Positions 40,514 to 49,716 of a stretch of 64,000 nt of DNA are shown here, piece after piece. The stretch is from the NCBI RefSeq assembly GCF_008635795.1, contig NZ_VWRQ01000002.1, positions 62,001 to 126,000 of the forward strand. Reading direction: 5' to 3'. Source of the DNA: Paenibacillus tepidiphilus (GTDB lineage: Bacteria > Bacillota > Bacilli > Paenibacillales > Paenibacillaceae). Within the stretch, counting starts at the first letter, position 1, and every line of letters starts with the position of its first letter. The notes beneath the pieces were generated by a model, which saw nothing but the letters and a program-made list of their open reading frames with translations, was not told the origin of the DNA and did no database searches. Both the position numbers and the translations under genes were made by a program.

Positions 40514-42310
40514 TTACTTATACATTGTGAATACCGTGCTTTCCGTTTGGCCCAGCTGCCATTTGATTACGTCGTCATAGCCGAGGCCCTTGGCTTTGGT
40601 CAGCAAATCCTGCTTCAGACTGTCGAATTCAGCCTGATCCTTGGCGAACATCATCTTCCAGGAGAATTCCTTAATGACCTTCCCGACCTGGCTATGCTTC
40701 AGCTTGATATCCGAAGGCTCCTCGGCCGGTGCCTGACCGTTGAAGAAGGGCTTCATGATCGCCACCTGGTTGTTCTTTACGAACCATTCCTTGTCGGTAA
40801 GCACGCCCATGGCCTCTCTCCAGCTCTTCGTAACGGGGTCCGGATTACGTGTCAGCGTAGAAGTCCAGAGATTGAAATCATAGGGCTCGCCGGTTTCCGG
40901 ATTGATGCTTGAGGTAATGATGGTTCCGTTGTTCAGCTTGCCGAAGTTGCCGGCTCCGTCGCTCCATACACCGCCGCCGTATTCATCCGGAATAGGCGTA
41001 TCCGGGTTATACATGGTTTGTAGGCCCAGCTCGGTTAAGGCCGGTTTGCCCTCCGCATCCACATCCCATGACATGCCCTTAGGACCGTGGTAGCCTTCCG
41101 CTACCCCCTCCGGAGAATACATCCAGTCCAGAAATGCCATTACGCGCTCGGGGTGCTTGGTCTTGGCGCCAATCGACCAGAGCCAGCCGCTGCCGTAAGG
41201 ATTGAAGCCGTTCGAATAGATTTGCTCTTCTGCAAACGGAACGAGGGCAAAGCCTTTGCCGTCCGAGGTATGATCAGGCGTATTGTATACATTGACCAGC
41301 CAGGGGAACTGCGCGAACAGGACTTGGCCGTCCTTGAATTTGTTGGAGACGTCCCCGAATTTCTGGGTCAGGGAGTCCGGATCGAGCAAGCCCATCTGAT
41401 TGGCGTCGAAATAGAATTTCAAGCCTTTCATGTAATAGCTGTCCTCGTCCAGAATCGGCTGATATTTGGCTTCGTCGGCTTTCACGAGGATCATGTCCCC
41501 GGTGTTGAACCCGTCGGTCTCCGCATAGCCGTAGAATTGCGCCGTTACCTTGGCCAGTGTGGAGAAATTTCCGTCCCAGTCCGACCATAGCGAGAATCCG
41601 TACGTTTTCTTGCCCGATTCGCTCTTGGGCTGAAGCTCCTGCATCTTCTTCAGGACCGGCAGATAATCGTCCAGCGTTTGAATCTTCGGACTGCCGAGCT
41701 CCTGGTACAGATCCCAGCGGAGGTACGGACCGAATGTCATGGTAGCGCCTTCACTCGGACCGTCGCCGCTGCCGACATTATTGCCGATTCCGTAGATTGA
41801 AGTGCCGCCGCCGTATTGCTTGCGGTTCGCTTCCAGCGCCTGCGGGGCGTATTTCTGCATATTGGGGGCGTATTTGTCGATCAGGCCGTCTTTGGTCCAA
41901 TCCAGCAGCAGCCCGGCTTTGATGGAATCTGTATAATTCTTCCCGCCCATCCCGACAACCAGATCACCAAGGTCACCCGATGCCATCTGTGTGGCGACCC
42001 GGTCCGTGCTGCCCTGAATGATGTTCAGCTTGATATTGAACTTGTCTTTGACCAGCTTGGCGAACCAGCCCGGCTGCTCACCGGCGTAGTTGGCCAGAAC
42101 GGAGAATACCGACAATGTCACTTCCGGTTCCTTGGACCAGTCTGTAATGACCTGGCTGTCTCCGTTATTCTGTCCTTCGGACCCGGCTTGACCGGGCGAT
42201 GGGCTGGCAGAATCGGCTGCATTGTTGCCGCCGCTGTTGCAGGCCGTGGTGAAGACGGTCAGGATACACACGAGGACTAGAATCAATAAGGATTTCTTTG
42301 GTCTCAACAT
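40514..42310 (-). CDS. extracellular solute-binding lipoprotein, LplA type
   Basis: A large sugar-binding lipoprotein of 598 residues, typical of Paenibacillus LplA-like proteins that pair with LplB/LplC permeases. The signal peptide LLILVLVCILTVFTTAC ends at lipobox Cys24, followed by an Asn/Ser/Gly linker. Mature motifs include WSKEPEVTLSVFSVLANYAG and GSGWLWSIGAKTKHPERVMAFLDWMYSPEG. It is the last gene of the operon. It is followed downstream by the GH43 enzyme, suggesting that oligosaccharides from hemicellulose or arabinan are taken up. Confidence 0.92.
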   Translation of the reverse strand: MLRPKKSLLILVLVCILTVFTTACNSGGNNAADSASPSPGQAGSEGQNNGDSQVITDWSKEPEVTLSVFSVLANYAGEQPGWFAKLVKDKFNIKLNIIQGSTDRVATQMASGDLGDLVVGMGGKNYTDSIKAGLLLDWTKDGLIDKYAPNMQKYAPQALEANRKQYGGGTSIYGIGNNVGSGDGPSEGATMTFGPYLRWDLYQELGSPKIQTLDDYLPVLKKMQELQPKSESGKKTYGFSLWSDWDGNFSTLAKVTAQFYGYAETDGFNTGDMILVKADEAKYQPILDEDSYYMKGLKFYFDANQMGLLDPDSLTQKFGDVSNKFKDGQVLFAQFPWLVNVYNTPDHTSDGKGFALVPFAEEQIYSNGFNPYGSGWLWSIGAKTKHPERVMAFLDWMYSPEGVAEGYHGPKGMSWDVDAEGKPALTELGLQTMYNPDTPIPDEYGGGVWSDGAGNFGKLNNGTIITSSINPETGEPYDFNLWTSTLTRNPDPVTKSWREAMGVLTDKEWFVKNNQVAIMKPFFNGQAPAEEPSDIKLKHSQVGKVIKEFSWKMMFAKDQAEFDSLKQDLLTKAKGLGYDDVIKWQLGQTESTVFTMYK

Positions 42311-42425
42311 ACTTGCAATGACCTCCCGCTAAATGGTGTGTTCACAATACCCATACTTAGATCCGCTTGGCTGCAATCGCTTGCAGCAGATGGCTCACCT
42401 CCTCATACCGGGTAGGAGAATCCCC

Positions 42426-43319
42426 TTAGCCTTTGATCGCACCGATCATAATGCCTTTTACGAAATAACGCTGGAAGAAAGGATACACGAGCAGAATCGG
42501 AATCACGACAATAATCGAAACCGTCGTCCGGATCGAGGTTGGCGTCGGCATGATGGATAAATTCGCCCGCAGGGCTCCCCCGGAGGACTGCTTCATGATT
42601 TCTGCCACCGACAACGCCTCATTCATATACCGCCACAATATAAATTGAAGGGTGAACAGCTTGGAATCCGTGACCAGAAACAGGGTGTCATAGAACTGAT
42701 TCCATTGCCCGACGGCAGAGAAGATGGTGATTGTCGCCAGAATCGGCGTAATCAGCGGCATGACAATCTTCCAGAAGATCGTCATGTACCCGGCCCCATC
42801 CATTTGTGCCGATTCCTGCAGGGCCACCGGCGTCGATTCCACAAAGGTTTTGACCAGAATGATAAAGAAGGGCGACACAATGCCGGGCACAATATAGGCA
42901 AGGAAGTTGTTCGTTAATCCCAGATTGCGCATGGTGAGGTACCAGGGAATCAACCCGGCGTTAAAATACATCGTGATCACAAGAAAGCGGTACCAGAACC
43001 GGCGGCCCCACATCTCGTTCTTTGTGAACAGGTAGCCCAGCAGCCCTGAGGCCACTACGGTCAAAGCGGTTCCGATCACCGTACGCGCCACGGTCACGCC
43101 TGCGGCCAGCGTCAGTCCCGGAATCTGAAATACATGCTTGTAGTTGGAGAACTGAATCTCTTGCGGATAGAACATAATGAGTCCCCGGCTGCTCAAATCA
43201 TTATTGCTGATCGTGTTGATGAACAGATAGTAGAACGGGAAGATGCAAGCGAGGGTGAATAAAGTAAGCACCGTATAGTTGATGACATCGAATAAGCTGA
43301 ACTTGTTTTTCAAGGCCAT
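42426..43319 (-). CDS. carbohydrate ABC transporter permease, LplC (MalG) type
   Basis: A permease of 297 residues with six helices. The EAA loop is SAQMDGAGYMTIFWKIVMPLITPIL, and the end QRYFVKGIMIGAIKG is diagnostic of LplC/YtcP-like proteins. The frame reaches 43349, but GGGAGG and the ATG at 43319 (MALKNKFSLFDVINY) are preferred; spacing is about 12 bases. It follows the LplB-type gene by 29 bases. A 7-bp hairpin (GCTGCAA/TTGCAGC, near 42369) sits between this gene and the binding-protein gene. Confidence 0.9.
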   Translation of the reverse strand: MALKNKFSLFDVINYTVLTLFTLACIFPFYYLFINTISNNDLSSRGLIMFYPQEIQFSNYKHVFQIPGLTLAAGVTVARTVIGTALTVVASGLLGYLFTKNEMWGRRFWYRFLVITMYFNAGLIPWYLTMRNLGLTNNFLAYIVPGIVSPFFIILVKTFVESTPVALQESAQMDGAGYMTIFWKIVMPLITPILATITIFSAVGQWNQFYDTLFLVTDSKLFTLQFILWRYMNEALSVAEIMKQSSGGALRANLSIMPTPTSIRTTVSIIVVIPILLVYPFFQRYFVKGIMIGAIKG

Positions 43320-43348
43320 AAATGCGCGTTTCCTCCCTTCCATGGACA

Positions 43349-44308
43349 CTAGATAATGCTCTCGCCGCGGACTACCTTCGACATTCCGTTGGCCAAGAAC
43401 AGCAGAAACAGACTGACAAGCGACTTCATAATGCTTACGGCGGTGGCGAATCCGAAATTGGAATTGGCCATTCCGATGTTATACACATACAGGTCAAGCA
43501 CTTCGATATTGCTCATGTTCATGGCATTGGCGAATACGAAATATTGATCGAGCCCGTTATTGATGAAGTTGGCGATGGACAGGATCAGCAGCACGAAGTA
43601 AGTGGGGATGATCCCCGGCACGGTGATATGCCAGATTTGCTTGAACCGGCCCGCCCCGTCCACTCTGGCCGCCTCATATAATTCCGTATCAATACCCGTG
43701 ATCGCGGCAATATACATGATGGCTCCCCAGCCAAGCCCCTTCCACACCCCCCAGAGGGTCATAGCCAGCCAGGTATGATTATCCGAAGCCAGAATATTCA
43801 GCGGCGTATCGATCCAGCCCAGTCTCAGCAGCAGGTTGTTGACGAAGCCGTTGTCGACGGCGAACATCATGAACGCAAAGGAATATACCAGTACCCAGCT
43901 GATAAAATTGGGCAGCGTAGTAAAGGTCTGGACGAGCCGCTTGAACTTCGTGCTGCGGATTTCCTGCAGCAGGATGGCGAAGATCACCGGAAATACCGAG
44001 GTGACGATCCCCAGTGAGCTGATCGCGAAGGTGTTACGCAATACACGCATCATCTCGTCGCGCTGCACTTCATTCGAGAACATCATCGTGAACCAGCGCA
44101 GGCCGACAAATTCACTTTGCGACAAGGGAATGGCCGGGAAATAGTTGTACAGAGAGTAAATCCACCCATACAAAGGTAAATAAGAAAACAAGAAGACCAG
44201 AACCAGAAACGGCAAGGCAATCAGAAAAAGCTTGTACTTCCCCTTTAGTTGATAACGGTCCCTGCGTCTTGCCGGGTGCTCTGGAATCTTGGCCAAACCG
44301 GTGCTCAT
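43349..44308 (-). CDS. carbohydrate ABC transporter permease, LplB (MalF) type
   Basis: The first gene of the operon, 319 residues. A basic N-terminal tail (RRRDRYQLKGKYKLFLIALPFL) precedes six helices. The EAA loop is EAARVDGAGRFKQIWHITVPGIIPT. It is divergent from the AraC regulator at 44639 across a 330-base gap holding a cre-like site. It forms the pore with the LplC-type protein; the ATPase is expected elsewhere. Confidence 0.92.
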   Translation of the reverse strand: MSTGLAKIPEHPARRRDRYQLKGKYKLFLIALPFLVLVFLFSYLPLYGWIYSLYNYFPAIPLSQSEFVGLRWFTMMFSNEVQRDEMMRVLRNTFAISSLGIVTSVFPVIFAILLQEIRSTKFKRLVQTFTTLPNFISWVLVYSFAFMMFAVDNGFVNNLLLRLGWIDTPLNILASDNHTWLAMTLWGVWKGLGWGAIMYIAAITGIDTELYEAARVDGAGRFKQIWHITVPGIIPTYFVLLILSIANFINNGLDQYFVFANAMNMSNIEVLDLYVYNIGMANSNFGFATAVSIMKSLVSLFLLFLANGMSKVVRGESII

Positions 44309-44638
44309 CTAACTCCCCCTCTATCTGCTGTTTGTCTTTTTTTGGAAGCCGCACCCAGAAAATATAGCGCTTTCATTCTTTCGTTTACAAATGGGCTTCC
44401 GGATCTGTACCCCCTCATTTTATTTCAGAGCAGGGACCGGCACCTTGACTATTGCGTCGCCAAACAAGCATTATATAGCCATTTATTGCTCTATAATTAC
44501 AAGAAGAACCACTGCGATTACCGCAGCGGCTCTGGAGCATATTCGCATGATCCGGATGCCATGCTAATATTCCATCCTTGATTTTTGGGCCGGCCCTGTA
44601 GCATGATATAGTCACACTTCTGTTGAGGCGGGGAGATC
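44309..44638. promoter_or_regulatory. divergent promoter region with cre-like site
   Basis: Between the LplB gene and the AraC gene. ATATAGCGCTTTCA (44362-44375, reverse TGAAAGCGCTATAT) matches 12 of 14 positions of a CcpA cre site. CTGCG/CGCAG forms a short hairpin near 44514-44528. No other gene is evident. Confidence 0.4.
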
Positions 44639-45496
44639 ATGAACAACGTCTACTTGGACTGGTTTACGAAGGATGAACAATTCCCATTCTACATTCAATA
44701 TGGAGGGCATGAGGACGATATTTTTATGCACCGGCATATTGAATTCTCTGAGCTTGTCATCGTGCTGAACGGACATGCTACCCATGTCGTCAACAACGAG
44801 AGGTATTTTATTAAGAAGGGCAACATATTCGTCGTCAGCGGAGAGTCCAACCATGCCTACAAGGACCCTCATGATTTTAAAATCTGCAATATCATGTACA
44901 AGCCCGAAATTTTGCGCTCCATCGGCCCGGATCTCAGAACCTCCAACGGATTCCAGGCGTTATTTGTAATCGAACCGTTCTACCGCAATCTTCATGCCTA
45001 CACCAGCACACTCAACTTGTCCCTGAACAACCTGGAATATATCTTCACCGTGATTTCCGTGATGATAGACGAATATATCAAGAAGCAGCAAGGGTATCAG
45101 ACGATGGTGCTTTCGCGGTTTATGGAGCTCGTCGTGCATTTATCCCGGCAATATGACACCCAGGAAAAGAGCACGCCCAGCAACCTGATGCATCTGGCAA
45201 ATGCCATCTCCTATATCGAAGACCATTATCTGGAGCCGATCACGTTAGAGGATATAGCAGACAGTTCGCGCATTTCTGTGCGGCATCTGAACCGCATCTT
45301 TCAATCGTATTATCAGACCACGCCGATGTCCTATCTGATACGCCTGCGTCTTGACCGGGCCTGCGCCCTGCTGAAACAGACCAGACTTCCCATTACAACG
45401 ATCTCCTGCCAGTGCGGATTTAACGACAGCAACTATTTCAGCCGGCAATTCTCCAAAGTGTTCGGAGTCTCTCCCAAGGCCTACAGATTAAATTAG
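44639..45496 (+). CDS. AraC family regulator with N-terminal cupin domain
   Basis: A transcriptional regulator of 285 residues. An AraC-type cupin (residues about 15-100, MHRHIEFSELVIVLNGHATHVVN) precedes a double helix-turn-helix at about 185-285 (ITLEDIADSSRISVRHLNRIF and ITTISCQCGFNDSNYFSRQF). GGCGGGGAG precedes ATG with normal spacing. It is divergent from the SBP/permease operon 40514-44308 and is its likely activator, a one-component alternative to the YesM/YesN pairs that serve the other transporters. Confidence 0.9.
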   Translation: MNNVYLDWFTKDEQFPFYIQYGGHEDDIFMHRHIEFSELVIVLNGHATHVVNNERYFIKKGNIFVVSGESNHAYKDPHDFKICNIMYKPEILRSIGPDLRTSNGFQALFVIEPFYRNLHAYTSTLNLSLNNLEYIFTVISVMIDEYIKKQQGYQTMVLSRFMELVVHLSRQYDTQEKSTPSNLMHLANAISYIEDHYLEPITLEDIADSSRISVRHLNRIFQSYYQTTPMSYLIRLRLDRACALLKQTRLPITTISCQCGFNDSNYFSRQFSKVFGVSPKAYRLN

Positions 45497-45580
45497 CGCG
45501 TACAGGCGGGTTGTGGATGCATGAGCGCACTGTGTGCTCCAGGCGGACGGTCGCTACCGTTCCTACAGCTTCCCCCTCTT

Positions 45581-45770
45581 ATCTAATTGGAAAATCGCCA
45601 CCTAATTTCGCCTGTACGGAGATTTCTGCCAGTCTAGTTGGAAAATCGCCACTTAATATGGCCGAAAATCAATGATTTCGCCAATATCAACCGAATGAAG
45701 TGGCGATAATCGAATTAGATGGCTGAAATCCCCAAAAAAGGCCAAATTAGTGTGCGAAAATCGATCTAAT
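45581..45770. repeat. dispersed about 190-bp intergenic repeat, copy 2
   Basis: Homologous to 34511-34702 along its full length. Shared blocks are TAGTTGGAAAATCGCCACTT, AATTAGATGGCTGAAATCC and TTAGTGTGCGAAAATCGATC. Internal sub-repeats of AATTGGAAAATCGCCACCTAA are visible. Confidence 0.75.
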
Positions 45771-45771
45771 T

Positions 45772-45883
45772 GCATTGGACTATAATGGCATTGGACTGTA
45801 TTTGCATCGGACTGTATTTGCATCGGACTGTATTTGCATCGGACTATATTTACAATGGACTATATTTGCAATGGAGTATAAGG
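45772..45883. repeat. seven tandem 16-base repeats
   Basis: The unit GCATCGGACTGTATTT repeats at 16-base steps from 45772. Units 3 and 4 are identical, and the others differ by one to five bases. The array abuts the dispersed repeat and lies upstream of the terminator of the convergent SBP gene. Noncoding. Confidence 0.85.
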
Positions 45884-45895
45884 ACACGCGCGCAA

Positions 45896-45925
45896 ATAGC
45901 CGCCAGGGCTCTCCCCGGCGGCTAT
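45896..45925 (-). terminator. terminator of the SBP gene
   Basis: Arms 45896-45908 and 45913-45925 (ATAGCCGCC against GGCGGCTAT, with an imperfect inner part) lie 19 bases after the SBP stop. TTTG follows on the minus strand. Confidence 0.65.
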
Positions 45926-45943
45926 CCTTTGCTCATTTATAGA

Positions 45944-47617
45944 TTATTTGGCGGTAAGCGCCGCCTGCTGCTGCTCGTAAATTTCGTAGAAGTCGCTCCA
46001 GATCAGGACATTGTCCTTCTCCTTGCTCCACCATTCCTTGTACCACTCTACGATCTCCGCACCGCCGCCGGTTTCCCACTGCTTCTGTGCATCGCTCGCT
46101 GCCTGCTCCATCGAATATTTGCTGCCGCTGATAATGGCTCTGGTATAAATATCATGGACAGCGGCTGTGACATTGCTGAACTTCACCTGCAGCTCCTTCG
46201 GCAGCTGCGGCATATGCTCGGAGTGGGTCAAGCCTTCGCCCACCGGCAGGTCGGTCATATACGTATCGACCGCTTCCCGGAACAGGCGCAAAGCTTCCTT
46301 CTGGGCCGGAATCGCTTCATCGAACTGCGTTTCCGCGTATCCGTATTGGCCTTCCTCCAGACGGCTGTACACCATGGCGAAATCGCTGGCCCAGCTTACT
46401 TCATTCTTGTATTTCTCCTGGTCCAGAATGACCGGCTTGCCGTCCGCCTCTAAGTTATAATGCTCGCCTTCGATGCCGTAGCGGAAGGTGCGTCCGGTGT
46501 CCGGCTTGACCAGGAAATCAATATATTCCATGATGGCTTCCGGATTCTTGGCCCGGGCGTTCACGACTGCGGTCATTTGGACCGGATTGTTCCAGACGGT
46601 CGTGAATTGTCCGGCGGACGTCTTGGGAAGAGGCATGATTTTCAGCTTGGAATCCGGCACATTCTTCATCAGCGTGTCCAGCTCACGGGAAGCGAAGCCC
46701 ATATAATCGTTGGTCATAAAGGCATAGATGCCGATCTTGCCGTTCAGGAAGTCCTGCTTCGATTTGGAGCCGTCTTTGTCGCTCAGGAAGTCTTTGTCTA
46801 CGACCCCTGCTTCGTACAGCGCCCGTTTGAACTCGGCCTCAGCCTTCAGGCGTTCGGGACCCACCTGAATTTCACCGTTCTCATCCAGATTGACCCAGTT
46901 GGCGTTGAAGATATACCGGAACAGCCCGGCATTGTCGCCGAATTCAAAGCCGCCGATCCCGTAGGTATCGTCCACGCCGTTGCCGTCCGGGTCCTGCTCG
47001 GTGAAAGCCTTGGCCACGGCCAGGAATTCCTCCTCCGTGGTCGGAACCTCAAGTCCCAGCTTCTGCAGCCAGTCCTCGCGGATGAACACGCTCACCAGCG
47101 GATATACCTCGTTCATCCGGCCGAATTCGTACAGCTTGCCGTCCGATTTGATCCCGGCCTGCTTCAGCTGGGGATATTTCTCCAGCAGCGCCTTGTACTC
47201 CACACTGTGCTGCTCAATGAGATCATCCAGCGGCATCAGCTGCTTCTGGTCAAACATCTGGTTGCGGATACTGGTGCCGAACTCGAAGATCACGTCGGGT
47301 GCGCTGCCCGAAGCCAGGAGTACATTCAGCTTGGACTGTGACTCCCAGCGCGGTATGGCTACGAATTTCACATTGGCCGGACCGTTCTCGTTGATCCATT
47401 TGGTCCACATATTGTCTTCAATCGTCCCCATCCCGTTCGGAACCGAGCCCCGGTCATAGATGGTCGAAGAGATGCTGCCCCGTTCCTTGGCTTCTGTATT
47501 GCCCGCATTGCCTGCGTTTCCTGCAGCCGGCTCTTTGTCACCCGAACATCCCGCCAGCAAGCCGGCCCCTAAGCCGGCCATTAACATTAACTTAGGCAGT
47601 TTATTGAATAAACTCAT
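45944..47617 (-). CDS. extracellular solute-binding lipoprotein
   Basis: A sugar-binding lipoprotein of 557 residues. The signal peptide has lipobox LLAGC followed by a Gly/Asn/Ala linker. Motifs include IPRWESQSKLNVLLASGSAPDVIFEFG and ITRWTD-like FREAVDTYMTDLPVGEGLTHSEHMP. The frame is open to 47695, but that part overlaps the permease gene; ATG at 47617 (MSLFNKLPK) with AAGCGGGG upstream is preferred. It is the last gene of the downstream YesM, YesN, LplB, LplC, SBP module (45944-53038). Confidence 0.9.
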   Translation of the reverse strand: MSLFNKLPKLMLMAGLGAGLLAGCSGDKEPAAGNAGNAGNTEAKERGSISSTIYDRGSVPNGMGTIEDNMWTKWINENGPANVKFVAIPRWESQSKLNVLLASGSAPDVIFEFGTSIRNQMFDQKQLMPLDDLIEQHSVEYKALLEKYPQLKQAGIKSDGKLYEFGRMNEVYPLVSVFIREDWLQKLGLEVPTTEEEFLAVAKAFTEQDPDGNGVDDTYGIGGFEFGDNAGLFRYIFNANWVNLDENGEIQVGPERLKAEAEFKRALYEAGVVDKDFLSDKDGSKSKQDFLNGKIGIYAFMTNDYMGFASRELDTLMKNVPDSKLKIMPLPKTSAGQFTTVWNNPVQMTAVVNARAKNPEAIMEYIDFLVKPDTGRTFRYGIEGEHYNLEADGKPVILDQEKYKNEVSWASDFAMVYSRLEEGQYGYAETQFDEAIPAQKEALRLFREAVDTYMTDLPVGEGLTHSEHMPQLPKELQVKFSNVTAAVHDIYTRAIISGSKYSMEQAASDAQKQWETGGGAEIVEWYKEWWSKEKDNVLIWSDFYEIYEQQQAALTAK

Positions 47618-47666
47618 GATGAAACCCCGCTTTCTTGTAGTATAAATATGGAGAACGTCCGGCCCG

Positions 47667-48536
47667 TTAACCCTTGATCGAACCGAGCATAACACCCTTT
47701 ACGAAATACTTTTGCAGCAGCGGATACACCGCCAGGATCGGAACAATCATCACAATGACGGCGGCGGAACGTATCCCTTCCGGTGTCATCGTGGCCAGCA
47801 TGGTCGGGTCTGCGAAGTCCTGAATCATGGAAGTCGATTTGATCATATTCTGCACCAGCACGGTCATATTGTATTTGGCGGTATCGTTGATATAAATCAT
47901 GACGCTCATGAAGGAGTTCCAATAACCGACTCCGTAAAATAGGGCTAGCGTGGACAGCATGGGCTTGGACAGCGGCAGAACAATCCGCAGCAGAATTCCC
48001 GTCTCCCCGCAGCCGTCAATCTTGGCCGCTTCGTCCACCTCGCTGGGCAGCTGCTCAAAGGCGGATCGCATCAGCAGCATATTGTAGGTGCTGACCAGAC
48101 CAGGCAGCCATAAGGCGGCGTAACTGTTCACAAGTCCAAGATTCTGCACCACCAGGTAGGTCGGAATCAGCCCTCCGTTAAAGATCATTGTGAACACCAT
48201 CATCAGCGTGAAGAAACGGCGGCTGTAAAACTGCCTTCTGGATAAGGGATAAGCCGCCATCACCGTAACCAGCATGCTTAATGCCGTCCCGATTAGAGTA
48301 ATCTGCACGCTGTTCCAGAAGGAGCGCATGATCGGAGTTCCTGTAAATAAGCTTTCGAAGGATGACAGGCTCAGCTCCACCGGCCACAGCGTGACCTTCC
48401 CGCTGGCCACCGCATCCGCCCCGCTCAGTGATAAAGCAATTACGTTCAGGAGCGGTGTAATGCAGCTTAGCGCAATTATTGTCAATAATACATAGTTCAT
48501 CAGATAGAAAAGCTTCTCACTTCTGCTGTCCCGCAT
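47667..48536 (-). CDS. carbohydrate ABC transporter permease, LplC (MalG) type
   Basis: A permease of 289 residues with six helices. The EAA loop is EAAKIDGCGETGILLRIVLPLSKPML, and the end is QKYFVKGVMLGSIKG. AAGGAGG precedes ATG. It starts 12 bases after the LplB gene, and the SBP follows 49 bases later. Part of the downstream module. Confidence 0.92.
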   Translation of the reverse strand: MRDSRSEKLFYLMNYVLLTIIALSCITPLLNVIALSLSGADAVASGKVTLWPVELSLSSFESLFTGTPIMRSFWNSVQITLIGTALSMLVTVMAAYPLSRRQFYSRRFFTLMMVFTMIFNGGLIPTYLVVQNLGLVNSYAALWLPGLVSTYNMLLMRSAFEQLPSEVDEAAKIDGCGETGILLRIVLPLSKPMLSTLALFYGVGYWNSFMSVMIYINDTAKYNMTVLVQNMIKSTSMIQDFADPTMLATMTPEGIRSAAVIVMIVPILAVYPLLQKYFVKGVMLGSIKG

Positions 48537-48548
48537 CGGGTATCCTCC

Positions 48549-49514
48549 TTACCAAAGACCTTGATCAAATTTGCGCGCAATCGTGTTGGCTGTGAACACC
48601 AGGATAAACGCTACCAATGATTCGAATAATCCCATTGCCGTGGTCAGACTGAACTGTGCACCCTGCAGACCGATCCGGTATATGTAGGTGCTGATGACAT
48701 CGGCAATCTCGTTCACATTGGCATTCTGGAGCATGAACACCTGGTCAAAGCCAACCTCCATCACCCGGCCCATCGACAGAATAAGCAGCAGGATAATGGT
48801 GGGACGGATGCCGGGGAGGGTAATATGCCAGATCTGCTTCAGCTTGCCTGCCCCATCCATTCCCGCCGCTTCATACAAGCTGGGATCGATGGCGGACAGA
48901 GCGGCCAGGAAGATGATCGCATTAAAGCCCATATCCTTCCAGATGCCCGATCCGACAAATATGCTGATCCAGGACAGCTTCTCGTACATAAAAGGATAAG
49001 CTTCACCGGTAAGCTGCTCCACAATCCGGTTGACCAGTCCGTTCTCCATGGCAAACGCCGTGCTTACCAGCATGGCAATAATGACCCACGACAAGAAATG
49101 CGGCATATACACAATAGTCTGGACCGTCCGTTTAAAGGCCATATTGCGCACTTCATTGAGCATGATCGCCAGTATAATCGGAATCGGAAAGCCGACGGCC
49201 AGACTCAGCAGGCTGAGCATCAGGGTGTTGCGGATAATTTCCAGAGTCCGGGGGTCCTGAAACAGAACCTCAAAGTAATGAAAGCCGACCCAGGGGCTGT
49301 TAAATACCCCGTCGTAAAAGTTGTAATCCTTAAAGGCAATGACCAGCCCGCCAATAGGAGCGTACCGGAAAATCAGGTAAAACAGGATGACCGGCGTGAA
49401 CATCAGCAGCAGGGGAATGTTTGTTTTGAAGCGTTTCCATTTCGGCCCGCTGAATCTCCCCTTTACTTCAGGGCCGTTCGGCTGTGCAGCCGCGGCTGCA
49501 TTTGTAATCTCCAT
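48549..49514 (-). CDS. carbohydrate ABC transporter permease, LplB (MalF) type
   Basis: A permease of 321 residues. A cytoplasmic tail (KGRFSGPKWKRFKTNIPLLLMF) precedes six helices, and the EAA loop is EAAGMDGAGKLKQIWHITLPGIRPT. An upstream frame begins at 49532, but ATG at 49514 has GAGAGGAG nearby. It begins the transporter part of the downstream module, after a terminator at 49634 that ends the regulator gene, so it probably has its own promoter under control of the YesN protein. Confidence 0.9.
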   Translation of the reverse strand: MEITNAAAAAQPNGPEVKGRFSGPKWKRFKTNIPLLLMFTPVILFYLIFRYAPIGGLVIAFKDYNFYDGVFNSPWVGFHYFEVLFQDPRTLEIIRNTLMLSLLSLAVGFPIPIILAIMLNEVRNMAFKRTVQTIVYMPHFLSWVIIAMLVSTAFAMENGLVNRIVEQLTGEAYPFMYEKLSWISIFVGSGIWKDMGFNAIIFLAALSAIDPSLYEAAGMDGAGKLKQIWHITLPGIRPTIILLLILSMGRVMEVGFDQVFMLQNANVNEIADVISTYIYRIGLQGAQFSLTTAMGLFESLVAFILVFTANTIARKFDQGLW

Positions 49515-49633
49515 CACGTACTCCTCTCCCATCGTGCTCTCTTTGTTTATTGGTTATACATTGATTGTACCGGGCGCGCTTGGCCGGAACATTTAAAATC
49601 CTACGATGTTTTTTTGATATTCTACACACTAAA

Positions 49634-49664
49634 GAGCCGCCCGGCGTGCAAGGCCGGGCGGCTC
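49634..49664 (-). terminator. terminator after the frameshifted yesN gene
   Basis: Perfect 12-bp arms GAGCCGCCCGGC (49634-49645) and GCCGGGCGGCTC (49653-49664). TTTAGT follows on the minus strand. The transporter genes start just beyond it. Confidence 0.7.
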
Positions 49665-49716
49665 CAGGAAGCGGATATGGATATGGTTCAACCTTCCGGT
49701 ATCAGCAGTCTTGTCT

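Larger units (their letters stand above)
45497..45943. other. convergent intergenic region made of repeats
   Basis: No gene is seen between the convergent AraC and binding-protein genes. It holds a dispersed 190-bp repeat (45581-45770), directly followed by seven 16-base tandem repeats (45772-45883) and then a terminator (45896-45925). Confidence 0.65.

Noticed and set aside
45772..45883. CRISPR array
   Set aside because: The 16-base units are directly adjacent without spacers, and no cas genes are present.
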